Shown piece by piece: positions 1 to 9,594 of a stretch of DNA of 64,000 bases (its first letter is position 1; each line of letters opens with the position of its first letter). The stretch is from Serratia proteamaculans_D (GTDB lineage Bacteria; Pseudomonadota; Gammaproteobacteria; Enterobacterales; Enterobacteriaceae): NCBI RefSeq assembly GCF_049959315.1, contig NZ_CP188201.1, one strand, 5' to 3'. A model generated the notes under the pieces. The model saw only the letters and a program-made list of their open reading frames with translations, did no database searches and was not told the DNA's origin. Position numbers and translations under genes: made by a program.

Positions 1-239
1 GCGTATGGGTCGGCCAGCGCCTCAAGGTACCGGCGGGTAAATCCGCCGCTACTGTCAGCACGGTCGCCAAGGCGAAACCCAGCGTGAAGAAGCCGTCGAA
101 GCATAAAGTGGCCCGCGGTGATACTTTGACATCTATTGCTAGCCGTTATGGTGTCAGCGTCAGCGACCTGAAACGCGTGAATAAACTGAAGTCGGACGTC
201 GCGCCGCTGGATCGGACGCTGACCATTCCGCAGGCCTAG
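1..239 (+). CDS. amiB: N-acetylmuramoyl-L-alanine amidase AmiB, C-terminal end (partial)
   Basis: Only the last 79 codons are present; the gene runs off the left edge and ends at a TAG at 237-239. The readable part holds a basic linker rich in Ala, Lys and Ser, then one LysM peptidoglycan-binding repeat (HKVARGDTLTSIASRYGVS). Members of this family are periplasmic zinc amidases that cleave the amide bond between muramic acid and the peptide stem during daughter-cell separation. The catalytic domain is outside the window, so the name rests on the LysM tail and on mutL starting 22 bases downstream, as in other enterobacteria. Confidence 0.85.
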   Translation, partial: VWVGQRLKVPAGKSAATVSTVAKAKPSVKKPSKHKVARGDTLTSIASRYGVSVSDLKRVNKLKSDVAPLDRTLTIPQA

Positions 240-261
240 CGCCCACATTACAGGAGTCAGC

Positions 262-2145
262 ATGCCCATCCAGGTGTTACCGCCCCAGCTTGCCAACCAG
301 ATTGCCGCCGGTGAAGTGGTCGAGCGGCCCGCGTCTGTGGTCAAGGAATTGGTGGAAAACAGTCTGGATGCCGGGGCGACGCGCATTGATATTGATATCG
401 AGCGCGGTGGCGCCAAGCTGATCCGCATCCGTGACAACGGCAGTGGTATTGGCAAGGACGACCTGGCTCTGGCGTTGGCCCGTCATGCCACCAGTAAAAT
501 CAGCACGCTCGACGATTTGGAAGCCATTGTCAGCCTCGGTTTTCGCGGCGAGGCGTTGGCCAGCATCAGCTCGGTTTCTCGCTTAACCCTCACCTCACGC
601 ACCGCGGAACAAAACGAAGCCTGGCAGGCTTATGCCGAAGGCCGCGATCAGGCGGTGACGGTCAAGCCGGCGGCACACCCGATAGGCAGTACGCTGGAAG
701 TGCTGGATCTGTTCTACAACACCCCGGCGCGGCGCAAATTTATGCGCACCGAGAAAACCGAATTCGGTCATATCGATGAGGTGGTGCGACGCATTGCACT
801 GGCGCGTTTCGATGTGGCAATCAACCTTAGCCACAATGGCAAGCTGATGCGTCAATATCGCGCAGCGAAGGACGAGAGCCAGTATGAGCGCCGCCTGGGC
901 AGTATTTGTGGGCCGGCCTTTTTGCAGCATGCGCTGAATATCTCCTGGCAGCACGGTGACCTGACCATTCGCGGCTGGGTGGCCGATCCTGCCGGTGCCC
1001 GGCAACTGGGCGAGATGCAGTATTGCTACGTCAACAGCCGCATGATGCGCGATCGTTTGATCAATCACGCTATCCGCCAAGCCTATCAGGATCAACTGAA
1101 AGACGACCAGCAGCCTGCCTATGTGCTGTATCTCGAGGTAGACCCGCATCAGGTGGATGTGAATGTTCACCCGGCCAAGCACGAGGTGCGTTTCCATCAG
1201 GCTCGGCTGGTGCACGACTTTATCTATCAGGCGGTCACCACCGTGTTGCAGCAGGTCGGCAATGCGCCGTTGCCGTTGACCGATGAAACCGATGAAACCG
1301 AGCAGCAACCGGCGCCGGTCTGGCAGCCGGAAAACCGCGTCGCCGCTGGCGGCAACCATTTTTCTCAGCCTGCACCGCGCCGCGAAACCCCATCGACCGA
1401 GCCTGCCGTCGCGCGTGAACGTGCACCACAACCGGCCTATCATTCGGGCAGTGGTTATCAGAAGCGGGAAGGTGAGCTGTACGGCAAGCTGTTGCAGGCC
1501 ACGCCAGTGGCTGAGCCACGGCAAGAAGCGCCGAAGCAACCGCTGTTTCCGCCGGTAAAAAACGAGCAGGAGACGCCACTGGCCGGGAGTCAGCACAGTT
1601 TCGGCCGGGTGCTGATGATCTACCCGCCGTGTTATGCGCTGATTGAAAGCCGTCAGCAGTTGATGTTGCTTAACCTGCCGGTGGCCGAACGCTGGCTACG
1701 TCAGGCGCAACTCAATCCTTCGCAAGAAGGCCTGCGGCCACAGCCGCTGCTGATCCCGATCAAGCTGACGTTGAACAAACAAGAGGCGGCTGCCTGCGTA
1801 CATCATCAGCCGCTATTGGTAACCATGGGTCTGGATCTGCAAGTAGATCACGGGCGTGTGACGCTGCGCGCAGTACCTTTACCATTACGCCAACAAAATT
1901 TACAAAAACTGATACCCGAGCTGTTAGGCTATCTGGCCGAGCATCAGGAGATGTCGCCCGCGGTATTGGCCACCTGGTTTGCCCGCCATTTAGGTAGCGA
2001 GCATGAACAGTGGAACACCTCGCAAGCGATACAATTGCTGACCGACGTTGAACGACTTTGTCCGCAGCTGGTCAAATCACCACCCAGCGGACTTTTACAA
2101 CCTGTTGATTTACAGGCTGCACTGACAGCACTTAGGCATGATTGA
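262..2145 (+). CDS. mutL: DNA mismatch repair protein MutL
   Basis: MutL couples mismatch recognition by MutS to MutH nicking and UvrD unwinding. The N-terminal GHKL ATPase domain is intact: ELVENSLDAGA near residue 29, DNGSGIG near 58, ATSKI, and GFRGEAL near 94. A Pro/Gln/Glu-rich linker spans roughly residues 340-435, followed by a C-terminal dimerisation domain. I see no DQHAxxExxxxE endonuclease motif, as expected where MutH does the nicking. At 627 residues it is close to the usual length. The ATG is preceded by an AGGAG. Its end overlaps miaA by 8 bases, suggesting translational coupling. Confidence 0.97.
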   Translation: MPIQVLPPQLANQIAAGEVVERPASVVKELVENSLDAGATRIDIDIERGGAKLIRIRDNGSGIGKDDLALALARHATSKISTLDDLEAIVSLGFRGEALASISSVSRLTLTSRTAEQNEAWQAYAEGRDQAVTVKPAAHPIGSTLEVLDLFYNTPARRKFMRTEKTEFGHIDEVVRRIALARFDVAINLSHNGKLMRQYRAAKDESQYERRLGSICGPAFLQHALNISWQHGDLTIRGWVADPAGARQLGEMQYCYVNSRMMRDRLINHAIRQAYQDQLKDDQQPAYVLYLEVDPHQVDVNVHPAKHEVRFHQARLVHDFIYQAVTTVLQQVGNAPLPLTDETDETEQQPAPVWQPENRVAAGGNHFSQPAPRRETPSTEPAVARERAPQPAYHSGSGYQKREGELYGKLLQATPVAEPRQEAPKQPLFPPVKNEQETPLAGSQHSFGRVLMIYPPCYALIESRQQLMLLNLPVAERWLRQAQLNPSQEGLRPQPLLIPIKLTLNKQEAAACVHHQPLLVTMGLDLQVDHGRVTLRAVPLPLRQQNLQKLIPELLGYLAEHQEMSPAVLATWFARHLGSEHEQWNTSQAIQLLTDVERLCPQLVKSPPSGLLQPVDLQAALTALRHD

Positions 2146-3079
2146 AACTGAAATGACACCACGTCCCCCGGCTATTTTTATCATGGGGCCGACCGCCTCG
2201 GGCAAAACCGCATTGGCGATCGCGCTGCGTGAACGCCTGCCTGTGGAATTGATCAGCGTGGATTCCGCGCTGATTTATCGCGGCATGGATATCGGCACGG
2301 CCAAACCGAGCGCTGAAGAATTGGCGCAGGCACCGCATCGGCTGATTGATATTCGTGACCCTGCCGAAGTCTACTCTGCAGCGGACTTTCGCGCCGACGC
2401 ACTGAAAGAGATGGCCGCCATTACCGCCGCCGGGCGTATCCCGCTGCTGGTGGGGGGCACCATGCTTTATTTCAAGGCGTTGCTGGAAGGGTTATCGCCG
2501 TTGCCACCTGCCGATCCTGCGGTGCGCGAACGCATCGAACAGCAGGCGGCGGAGCAGGGTTGGGACGTTTTACACCGTCAGTTGCAAGAGATTGACCCGG
2601 TTGCGGCATTGAGAATTCATCCGAATGATCCGCAGAGACTGTCCAGAGCACTGGAAGTTTTTTTTATTTCGGGTAAAACTTTAACGGAACTGACTAAAAT
2701 TTCGGGTGAATCGTTGCCGTATCATGTGCACCAGTTTGCGATAGCGCCGACCAGCCGTGAGTTGATCCATCAACGCATAGAGCTGCGGTACCATCAAATG
2801 TTGGCGGCAGGTTTTGAGACGGAAGCGCGTGCACTTTTTGCACGGGGTGATTTGCATACGGATTTGCCTTCCATTCGCTGTGTCGGTTATCGCCAGATGT
2901 GGTCATATTTGTCTGGCGAGATTAGTTACGATGAGATGGTTTATCGTGGTATTTGCGCAACGCGTCAATTGGCCAAGCGCCAAATGACCTGGTTACGAGG
3001 CTGGGACTCGGTTCATTGGCTGGACAGCGAGAAGCCGGGAGAGGCTTTGGACTCGGTAATACAGGTTGTTAGTGCATAG
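2138..3079 (+). CDS. miaA: tRNA dimethylallyltransferase MiaA
   Basis: MiaA transfers a dimethylallyl group to the N6 amine of A37 in tRNAs that read UNN codons, the first step to ms2i6A37. The P-loop GPTASGKT lies at residues 17-24, followed by the DSALIYRGMDIGTAKP segment typical of the family and a late GYRQMW motif. At 313 residues it is about the normal size. It starts inside the last codons of mutL. The 114 bases before hfq have no clear terminator, so read-through into hfq is likely, as in the known amiB-mutL-miaA-hfq superoperon. Confidence 0.97.
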   Translation: MIETEMTPRPPAIFIMGPTASGKTALAIALRERLPVELISVDSALIYRGMDIGTAKPSAEELAQAPHRLIDIRDPAEVYSAADFRADALKEMAAITAAGRIPLLVGGTMLYFKALLEGLSPLPPADPAVRERIEQQAAEQGWDVLHRQLQEIDPVAALRIHPNDPQRLSRALEVFFISGKTLTELTKISGESLPYHVHQFAIAPTSRELIHQRIELRYHQMLAAGFETEARALFARGDLHTDLPSIRCVGYRQMWSYLSGEISYDEMVYRGICATRQLAKRQMTWLRGWDSVHWLDSEKPGEALDSVIQVVSA

Positions 3080-3193
3080 GTTGAGTGATTGTGTACAATT
3101 GATGAGTATTCAGCGCGCAAATTTTTTAGGTCGTTTATTTTAGAGCCGACAGGTTCTTAGTTAAAAACAACAAGCAAATAAGGAAAAGATAGA

Positions 3194-3502
3194 ATGGCTA
3201 AGGGGCAATCTTTGCAAGATCCGTTCCTGAACGCATTGCGTCGTGAACGTGTTCCGGTTTCTATTTATTTGGTGAATGGTATTAAGCTGCAAGGCCAGAT
3301 TGAGTCTTTTGACCAGTTTGTCATCCTGTTGAAAAACACGGTGAGCCAGATGGTTTATAAGCACGCTATCTCTACCGTTGTCCCGTCACGCCCGGTTTCG
3401 CACCATAGCAATACTCCGAGCGGCGGCACCAGTAACTATCACCATGGTAACAACCCGTCTGCGCCGCAACAGCCGCAGCAGGAAAGCGATGACGCTGAAT
3501 AA
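3194..3502 (+). CDS. hfq: RNA chaperone Hfq
   Basis: Hfq is a ring-shaped Sm-like hexamer that anneals small RNAs to mRNAs. The Sm core (residues 7-65) is canonical, with Q8-D9 and Y55-K56-H57, which contribute to the proximal RNA-binding face. The C-terminal tail (about 70-102) is rich in His, Asn, Gln and Ser and looks disordered. The length, 102 residues, equals E. coli Hfq. A purine-rich GGAAAAG precedes the ATG. hflX follows after 95 bases. Confidence 0.98.
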   Translation: MAKGQSLQDPFLNALRRERVPVSIYLVNGIKLQGQIESFDQFVILLKNTVSQMVYKHAISTVVPSRPVSHHSNTPSGGTSNYHHGNNPSAPQQPQQESDDAE

Positions 3503-3597
3503 AGCGCGTTGCGAGTCAACCATGACGGGGAGCATAAGCAGCCGTGGGCTGTTTATGTCCCCCAAACTCACGGGTTCCCGTTTGAGAGGTTGCACGC

Positions 3598-4878
3598 TTG
3601 TTTGACCGTTATGAAGCCGGTGAGCAGGCCGTCCTGGTTCATATCTATTTCTCGCAAGACAAAGATACAGAAGATCTCAGTGAGTTCGAATCCCTGGTGT
3701 CCTCTGCGGGTGTCGAAGCTTTGCAAGTGGTGACTGGTAGCCGCAAAGCCCCACATCCCAAGTACTTTGTCGGTGAAGGAAAGGCCGAAGAAATTGCAGA
3801 TGCGGTAAAAGCCAGTGGCGCATCTGTTGTCCTGTTTGATCACTCCCTTTCCGCGGCGCAAGAGAGAAACCTTGAACGCCTGTGCGAATGCCGGGTGATC
3901 GATCGCACCGGGTTGATTCTAGACATCTTTGCCCAGCGTGCCCGTACCCATGAAGGTAAGCTGCAGGTAGAGCTGGCGCAGTTGCGTCATATCGCCACGC
4001 GTTTAGTTCGTGGCTGGACGCACCTTGAGCGCCAAAAAGGGGGGATTGGCCTGCGCGGGCCAGGGGAAACCCAATTAGAGACCGACCGTCGTCTGTTACG
4101 CGATCGCATTAGCCTGATTCTACGCCGCCTGGAGCGGGTAGCTAAGCAGCGTGAACAGGGCCGACGTGCGCGTACCCGTGCTGAAGTGCCAACCGTATCG
4201 CTGGTGGGATACACCAACGCCGGTAAATCTACCCTGTTTAATCGAATAACGTCTGCCGATGTGTACGCGGCCGACCAGCTATTTGCCACCCTGGATCCTA
4301 CCCTGCGGCGTATCGACGTGGCCGATGTGGGCGATACCGTGTTGGCGGATACCGTAGGCTTTATCCGGCACCTGCCGCACGATCTGGTGGCCGCCTTCAA
4401 GGCAACGCTGCAAGAAACGCGTCAGGCATCTTTGCTGTTACATGTAATCGACGCCGCGGATACCCGTGTCGATGAGAACATTGAAGCGGTAAATACCGTG
4501 CTGGCAGAGATTGAATCGGATGAGATCCCTACACTTTTAGTAATGAACAAAATAGATATGCTGGATGATTTTGTTCCGCGTATCGACCGCAACGATGAAA
4601 ACTTACCGATCCGGGTGTGGCTGTCCGCCGCCAGCGGTGAAGGTATCCCGTTGCTGTATCAGGCGTTGACGGAGCGCTTATCGGGGGAAATCGCGCATTA
4701 TGAGCTGCGCTTACCGCCAGAGGCAGGCCGTCTTCGTAGCCGTTTTTACCAGCTTCAGGCAATTGAGAAAGAGTGGAACGAAGAAGACGGCAGCATTGGC
4801 GTGGTGGTTCGTATGCCCATCGTCGAATGGCGTCGCCTCTGCAAACAGGAACTGGATCTGATTAACTTTATAGTATGA
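3598..4878 (+). CDS. hflX: Ribosome-associated GTPase HflX
   Basis: HflX is a GTPase that binds the 50S subunit and splits stalled or heat-damaged 70S ribosomes. An N-terminal HflX domain holds the Gly-rich GGIGLRGPGETQLETDRR stretch (149-165), followed by a coiled segment and the G domain: G1 GYTNAGKS at 204-211, G3 DTVGF at 251-255 and G4 NKID near 315. The start is TTG, because the conserved N-terminus (MFDRYEAGEQAV) begins exactly there and no ATG is placed to replace it. It lies in the hfq-hflXKC cluster. Confidence 0.96.
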   Translation: MFDRYEAGEQAVLVHIYFSQDKDTEDLSEFESLVSSAGVEALQVVTGSRKAPHPKYFVGEGKAEEIADAVKASGASVVLFDHSLSAAQERNLERLCECRVIDRTGLILDIFAQRARTHEGKLQVELAQLRHIATRLVRGWTHLERQKGGIGLRGPGETQLETDRRLLRDRISLILRRLERVAKQREQGRRARTRAEVPTVSLVGYTNAGKSTLFNRITSADVYAADQLFATLDPTLRRIDVADVGDTVLADTVGFIRHLPHDLVAAFKATLQETRQASLLLHVIDAADTRVDENIEAVNTVLAEIESDEIPTLLVMNKIDMLDDFVPRIDRNDENLPIRVWLSAASGEGIPLLYQALTERLSGEIAHYELRLPPEAGRLRSRFYQLQAIEKEWNEEDGSIGVVVRMPIVEWRRLCKQELDLINFIV

Positions 4879-4946
4879 TCATATCCTGTTACATTTGAGC
4901 TTCGCGTAAGCCTGAAGTACCCAATCACAGAATATGGAGCTAAAAC

Positions 4947-6206
4947 ATGGCGTGGAATCAGCCCGGTAATAACGGACAGGACCGCGACCCGTGGGGGAGC
5001 AGCAATAACAATGGCGGCAACTCTGGCGGTAATAACAAAGGCGGTCGCGATCAAGGGCCACCTGATTTGGACGATATCTTCCGCAAGCTGAGCAAGAAAC
5101 TGAGCGGCTTGGGCGGGGGCAAAGGCTCCAACAACAATAACGACGGCGGTTCTGGTACTTCTGGGCCGGGCCTTAGCGGTCGTATTATCGGTATCGCTGC
5201 GGTTGCGGTGGTGGTGATTTGGGCCGCCAGCGGTTTCTACACCATCAAGGAAGCCGAGCGCGGTGTCGTGACTCGTTTTGGCAAGTTCAGCCACCTGGTG
5301 CAGCCGGGTCTGAACTGGAAGCCGACCTTCATCGATGAAGTGCGTCCGGTCAACGTGGAGTCGGTGCGTGAACTGGCCGCTTCTGGCGTGATGCTGACTT
5401 CCGATGAGAACGTGGTGCGCGTAGAAATGAACGTGCAGTACCGCGTGACCAATCCGGAAGCCTATCTGTTCAGCGTGACCAATGCCGACGATAGCCTGAG
5501 CCAGGCTACTGACAGCGCCCTGCGTGGCGTTATCGGCAAGTACACCATGGACAAGATCCTGACCGAAGGCCGTACTATCGTGCGTAGCGATACCCAACGC
5601 GTACTGGAAGAGACTATTCGTCCGTACAACATGGGCATCACGCTGCTGGACGTCAACTTCCAGGCCGCTCGTCCGCCGGAAGAGGTGAAAGCCGCATTTG
5701 ATGATGCGATTGCCGCACGTGAGAACGAGCAGCAGTACATCCGTGAGGCAGAAGCTTACGCCAACGAAGTTCAGCCACGTGCTAATGGCCAGGCACAGCG
5801 TCTGTTGGAAGATGCCAAAGCCTATAAAGACCGTACCGTCCTGGAAGCACAGGGTGAGGTTGCGGGCTTTGCCAAGCTGTTGCCGGAATACAAGTCTGCT
5901 CCGCAAATCACCCGCGAGCGTCTGTATATCGAAACCATGGAAAAAGTCCTGAGCCACACCCGTAAAGTGTTGGTGAATGACAAAGGCAACAATCTTATGG
6001 TGTTACCGCTGGATCAAATGCTGCGTGGCCAAACCGGCGCGGCGGCTGACGGCAGTAAAGACACCAGCCTGATTCGTCTCAACCCCGCTCCGTCTGCCAA
6101 CAGCGGCGCCAGCTCCAGCAGCCAGCGCACCAGCAACGGCTCGGTCATGGACCAGCGCCGGGCGAATGCGCAGCGTGACGACACCACTCGCGTAGGGAGA
6201 GAATAA
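4947..6206 (+). CDS. hflK: FtsH protease regulator HflK (SPFH family)
   Basis: HflK forms, with HflC, a large membrane complex that surrounds FtsH and limits its proteolysis of membrane substrates. The N-terminal 75 residues are very rich in Gly and Asn. A single membrane segment follows at about 79-98, then the SPFH/band-7 domain on the periplasmic side and a long helical stretch rich in Ala, Glu and Arg. The last 60 residues are Ser/Asn-rich and low complexity. At 419 residues it matches the family. hflC begins 3 bases after its stop. FtsH itself is encoded about 45 kb away at 51.8 kb. Confidence 0.96.
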   Translation: MAWNQPGNNGQDRDPWGSSNNNGGNSGGNNKGGRDQGPPDLDDIFRKLSKKLSGLGGGKGSNNNNDGGSGTSGPGLSGRIIGIAAVAVVVIWAASGFYTIKEAERGVVTRFGKFSHLVQPGLNWKPTFIDEVRPVNVESVRELAASGVMLTSDENVVRVEMNVQYRVTNPEAYLFSVTNADDSLSQATDSALRGVIGKYTMDKILTEGRTIVRSDTQRVLEETIRPYNMGITLLDVNFQAARPPEEVKAAFDDAIAARENEQQYIREAEAYANEVQPRANGQAQRLLEDAKAYKDRTVLEAQGEVAGFAKLLPEYKSAPQITRERLYIETMEKVLSHTRKVLVNDKGNNLMVLPLDQMLRGQTGAAADGSKDTSLIRLNPAPSANSGASSSSQRTSNGSVMDQRRANAQRDDTTRVGRE

Positions 6207-6209
6207 TCA

Positions 6210-7217
6210 ATGCGTAAGTCTTTTATAGTAATTATCCTCGCGGTGCTGGTGGCGTTGTATGCATCCTTGTTCGTGGTTCAGGAAGGTCAGCGCGGCATCG
6301 TGCTGCGTTTCGGCAAGGTACTGCGTGACAGCGACAACAAGCCGCTGGTCTATGCGCCGGGCCTGCACTTCAAGATCCCGTTCATTGAATCAGTGAAAAC
6401 GCTGGATGCGCGTATCCAGACCATGGACAACCAGGCTGACCGCTTTGTTACCAGCGAGAAAAAAGACCTGATCGTCGACTCATACCTGAAATGGCGTATC
6501 AGCGATTTCAGCCGTTACTACCTGGCAACCGGCGGCGGTGATGTTTCACAGGCCGAAGTGTTGCTGAAGCGTAAGTTCAGTGACCGTCTGCGTTCCGAGA
6601 TTGGTCGTCTGGATGTTAAAGACATCGTAACCGACTCGCGCGGTAAACTGATGTCCGACGTGCGTGACGCGCTGAACACCGGTACCGTGGGTGATGATCA
6701 GGAAGTGGCGACCACCGAAGCCGATGACGCTATTGCTTCTGCAGCAGCGCGTGTTGAAAAGGAAACCACCGGCAAACTGCCGAAGGTTAACCCGAACAGC
6801 ATGGCGGCGTTGGGTATCGAAGTGATCGACGTGCGTATCAAGCAGATCAACCTGCCGGCAGAAGTGTCTGATGCCATCTATCAGCGTATGCGCGCCGAGC
6901 GTGAAGCGGTAGCCCGTCGTCACCGTTCACAGGGTCAGGAAGAGGCTGAGAAGCTGCGCGCTACCGCAGACTACGAAGTGACTCGTACCCTGGCGGAAGC
7001 CGAACGTACAGCGCGTATCACTCGTGGTGAAGGTAATGCCGAAGCGGCCAAACTGTTTGCTAACGCATTCAGTCAGGATCCGGACTTCTACGCCTTTATC
7101 CGTAGCCTGCGTGCTTATGAAACCAGCTTCAGCAGCAATAACCAGGACGTGATGGTACTGAGCCCGGACAGCGATTTCTTCCGCTACATGAAGTCGCCTG
7201 ATTCCGTACGCAAGTAA
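6210..7217 (+). CDS. hflC: FtsH protease regulator HflC (SPFH family)
   Basis: HflC is the partner of HflK in the FtsH-HflKC membrane complex. It has an N-terminal membrane anchor at residues 5-22, a band-7/SPFH domain and a helical C-terminal part. The motif QGQEEAEKLRATADYE lies in the helical stalk typical of stomatin relatives. At 335 residues it is full length. It is tightly coupled to hflK, and a strong hairpin follows at 7237-7260. Confidence 0.96.
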   Translation: MRKSFIVIILAVLVALYASLFVVQEGQRGIVLRFGKVLRDSDNKPLVYAPGLHFKIPFIESVKTLDARIQTMDNQADRFVTSEKKDLIVDSYLKWRISDFSRYYLATGGGDVSQAEVLLKRKFSDRLRSEIGRLDVKDIVTDSRGKLMSDVRDALNTGTVGDDQEVATTEADDAIASAAARVEKETTGKLPKVNPNSMAALGIEVIDVRIKQINLPAEVSDAIYQRMRAEREAVARRHRSQGQEEAEKLRATADYEVTRTLAEAERTARITRGEGNAEAAKLFANAFSQDPDFYAFIRSLRAYETSFSSNNQDVMVLSPDSDFFRYMKSPDSVRK

Positions 7218-7236
7218 CCTCGTCGGTTAATGATAG

Positions 7237-7268
7237 AGGGCCCGTTTAAACGCGGGCCCTTTCTTTTT
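7237..7268 (+). terminator. Terminator after hflC
   Basis: An 8-base stem (AGGGCCCG, 7237-7244, pairing with 7253-7260) is followed by TTCTTTTT. It sits 20 bases after hflC and just before yjeT, so it ends the hfq-hflXKC transcript, with yjeT as possible read-through. Confidence 0.8.
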
Positions 7269-7279
7269 GGGAGTCACTG

Positions 7280-7480
7280 ATGAATTCAACGATCTGGCTG
7301 GCGCTTGGGCTGGTTTTGGTGCTGGAAGGGCTGGGCCCGATGCTGTTCCCGCAGGCCTGGCGCAAAATGATACTGGCGATGACCCAGTTTCCTGACGCGA
7401 CACTGCGTCGATTTGGCGGCGGAATAGTGGTTGCGGGCTGTGTGATCTACTACATGTTGCGTACACACGCAGGGGTTTAA
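7280..7480 (+). CDS. yjeT: Small inner-membrane protein YjeT (DUF2065)
   Basis: A 66-residue protein with two hydrophobic helices (about 4-20 and 45-62) separated by a short basic loop. Size, sequence and place between hflC and purA match E. coli YjeT of the DUF2065 family, whose function is unknown. The ATG is preceded by GGGAG. It lies after the hflC terminator, so it is expressed by read-through or from a promoter I could not identify. Confidence 0.88.
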   Translation: MNSTIWLALGLVLVLEGLGPMLFPQAWRKMILAMTQFPDATLRRFGGGIVVAGCVIYYMLRTHAGV

Positions 7481-7519
7481 AGTTTAGCCTAAAAAATATG
7501 CAACCCTATGCTAAAAGTG

Positions 7520-7548
7520 CTGAAACTCACGAATTACGGTGGTAGAAT
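7520..7548 (+). promoter_or_regulatory. Likely purA promoter
   Basis: CTGAAA (7520-7525) and TAGAAT (7543-7548) are spaced 17 bases apart, which predicts a start of transcription near 7555. An imperfect pur-box-like sequence lies at 7498-7513 and could be a weak PurR site. The promoter argues against a GTG at 7539 as the purA start. Confidence 0.6.
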
Positions 7549-7577
7549 CCATTTTTAAGCAACCGGTGATTTTTAAA

Positions 7578-8876
7578 ATGGGTAAGAACGTCGTCGTACT
7601 GGGCACTCAATGGGGTGACGAAGGTAAGGGCAAGGTCGTAGACCTGCTGACCGAACGGGCTCAATATGTAGTGCGCTACCAAGGGGGCCATAACGCTGGC
7701 CACACTCTGGTTATTAACGGTGAAAAAACCGTCCTTCATTTGATTCCATCAGGTATTCTGCGTGAAAACGTGACCAGCATCATCGGCAACGGTGTGGTTC
7801 TGGCTCCAGACGCATTGATGAAAGAAATGGGTGAACTCGAAGCGCGCGGCATCCCGGTACGCGAACGTCTGTTACTGTCCGAAGCCTGCCCGCTGATCCT
7901 GCCTTATCACGTTGCGCTGGATAACGCGCGCGAGAAAGCACGTGGCGCGAAAGCTATCGGTACCACCGGTCGCGGTATCGGCCCGGCTTACGAAGATAAA
8001 GTGGCTCGTCGTGGTCTGCGCGTTAGCGACCTGTTCAACAAAGAAACCTTCGCCGTTAAGCTGAAGGAAATCGTTGATTACCATAACTTCCAGTTGGTCA
8101 ACTACTACAAAGTTGAAGCCGTTGATTACCAGGCGACTCTGGATTATGTGCTGTCTATCGCCGACATCCTGACTGCCATGGTTGTTGACGTGTCCGAACT
8201 GCTGGACGGCGCGCGCAAGCGTGGCGACCTGATCATGTTCGAAGGCGCACAGGGCACCCTGCTGGATATCGACCACGGTACCTATCCGTACGTGACCTCT
8301 TCCAATACCACTGCTGGCGGCGTTGCTACCGGTTCAGGTATTGGTCCGCGTTACGTGGATTACGTACTGGGCATCGTTAAAGCCTACTCTACCCGTGTGG
8401 GTGCAGGTCCGTTCCCAACTGAACTGTTCGACGAAACCGGTGAGTTCCTGTGCAAACAAGGTAACGAGTTCGGCGCCACTACGGGTCGTCGTCGTCGTAC
8501 CGGCTGGCTGGACGCGGTTGCGGTTCGCCGCTCAGTACAGATCAACTCCCTGTCTGGCTTCTGCCTGACCAAGCTGGACGTGCTGGACGGCTTGAAAGAA
8601 GTGAAGATCTGCGTGGGTTACCGCATGCCTGACGGCCGCGAAATGACCACCACTCCGCTGGCGGCTGAAGGTTGGGAAGGTATCGAGCCAATCTACGAAA
8701 GCATGCCGGGCTGGAGCGACACCACCTTCGGCGTGAAAGAGCACAGCAAACTGCCACAGGCGGCGCTGAACTATATCAAGCGCATTGAAGAGCTGACTGG
8801 CGTGCCGGTAGACATTATCTCTACAGGCCCAGACCGTAGCGAAACCATGATCCTGCGCGACCCGTTCGACGCATAA
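7578..8876 (+). CDS. purA: Adenylosuccinate synthetase PurA
   Basis: PurA makes adenylosuccinate from IMP, aspartate and GTP, the committed step to AMP. The N-terminal GTP-binding loop GDEGKG is followed by the QGGHNAGHT IMP-binding segment, and the TTGRGIGP and GATTGRRRR motifs are present. Starting at ATG 7578 gives 432 residues, the normal length, beginning MGKNVVVLGTQWG. An in-frame GTG at 7539 would add 13 residues, but it lies inside the probable promoter. The gene stands alone, with its own promoter and a strong terminator. Confidence 0.97.
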   Translation: MGKNVVVLGTQWGDEGKGKVVDLLTERAQYVVRYQGGHNAGHTLVINGEKTVLHLIPSGILRENVTSIIGNGVVLAPDALMKEMGELEARGIPVRERLLLSEACPLILPYHVALDNAREKARGAKAIGTTGRGIGPAYEDKVARRGLRVSDLFNKETFAVKLKEIVDYHNFQLVNYYKVEAVDYQATLDYVLSIADILTAMVVDVSELLDGARKRGDLIMFEGAQGTLLDIDHGTYPYVTSSNTTAGGVATGSGIGPRYVDYVLGIVKAYSTRVGAGPFPTELFDETGEFLCKQGNEFGATTGRRRRTGWLDAVAVRRSVQINSLSGFCLTKLDVLDGLKEVKICVGYRMPDGREMTTTPLAAEGWEGIEPIYESMPGWSDTTFGVKEHSKLPQAALNYIKRIEELTGVPVDIISTGPDRSETMILRDPFDA

Positions 8877-8895
8877 TCTGGCCTTGCTGCAGTAG

Positions 8896-8927
8896 AACAA
8901 ACCGGGCATTGTCCCGGTTTGTTTTTA
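8896..8927 (+). terminator. purA terminator
   Basis: An 11-base perfect stem (AACAAACCGGG at 8896-8906 with 8913-8923) and a 6-base loop run into TTTTT. Confidence 0.9.
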
Positions 8928-9109
8928 TCATTTTTCTCCCCGGTTGCGGTTTCACTTCGAAAAATCCTTTCTTTAACCTGTCCAGAGCCCGAGATGCGCT
9001 AAATAATTAGCGGCGAACTCTCTGGCTGGTTTATTATCCAATAAGTAATCTTTTGAATAATGCCGAAAATCGGCGTATCAGACGGGTAAAATGATACCCA
9101 GAGGTAGAT

Positions 9110-9535
9110 GTGCAGTTAACAAGTTTTACTGATTACGGCCTGCGGGCGTTGATCTACATGGCCTCGCTGCCACCGGACAAAATGACCAGTATCTCGGAAG
9201 TCACCGAGGTCTACGGCGTGTCCAGAAACCATATGGTAAAGATCATCAATCAGTTAAGCCGGGTTGGCTTTGTGACCGCAGTGCGCGGCAAGAACGGCGG
9301 CATCCGTTTAGGCAAACCGGCCGAAACCATTCGCCTCGGCGACGTAGTCAGGGCGTTAGAGCCGCTTTCACTGGTTAACTGCAACAGTAATTTCTGCCAC
9401 ATAACCCCTGCGTGCCGCCTGAAACAGGTGCTGCAACAGGGCGTACAGAATTTCCTTGAAGAGCTGGACAGCCACACGTTGGCCGATATGGTCGAAGACA
9501 ATCCATCGCTCTACAAGCTATTGCTTGTCGAATAA
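9110..9535 (+). CDS. nsrR: Nitric-oxide-sensing repressor NsrR (Rrf2 family)
   Basis: NsrR is an iron-sulphur repressor of nitric oxide defence genes such as hmp. A winged-helix N-terminal half (MTSISEVTEVYGVSRNHMVK is the recognition part) is followed by the cluster-binding cysteines C91, C96 and C102. The length, 141 residues, and the sequence match E. coli NsrR closely. The start is GTG, since the conserved N-terminus MQLTSFTDYGLRAL begins there and a GAGGTAGA precedes it. The neighbours rnr and rlmB follow in the same direction, as in E. coli. Confidence 0.96.
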   Translation: MQLTSFTDYGLRALIYMASLPPDKMTSISEVTEVYGVSRNHMVKIINQLSRVGFVTAVRGKNGGIRLGKPAETIRLGDVVRALEPLSLVNCNSNFCHITPACRLKQVLQQGVQNFLEELDSHTLADMVEDNPSLYKLLLVE

Positions 9536-9594
9536 AGCGTCGCTGAGAAGACAAGGCTCAGCGGCACCCTGCTGATGACAACGGAGGAACCGCA

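Noticed and set aside
7539..7577. Longer purA start at GTG 7539
   Set aside because: It lies in the probable promoter ahead of the predicted transcript start, and the extra residues are not in the family.
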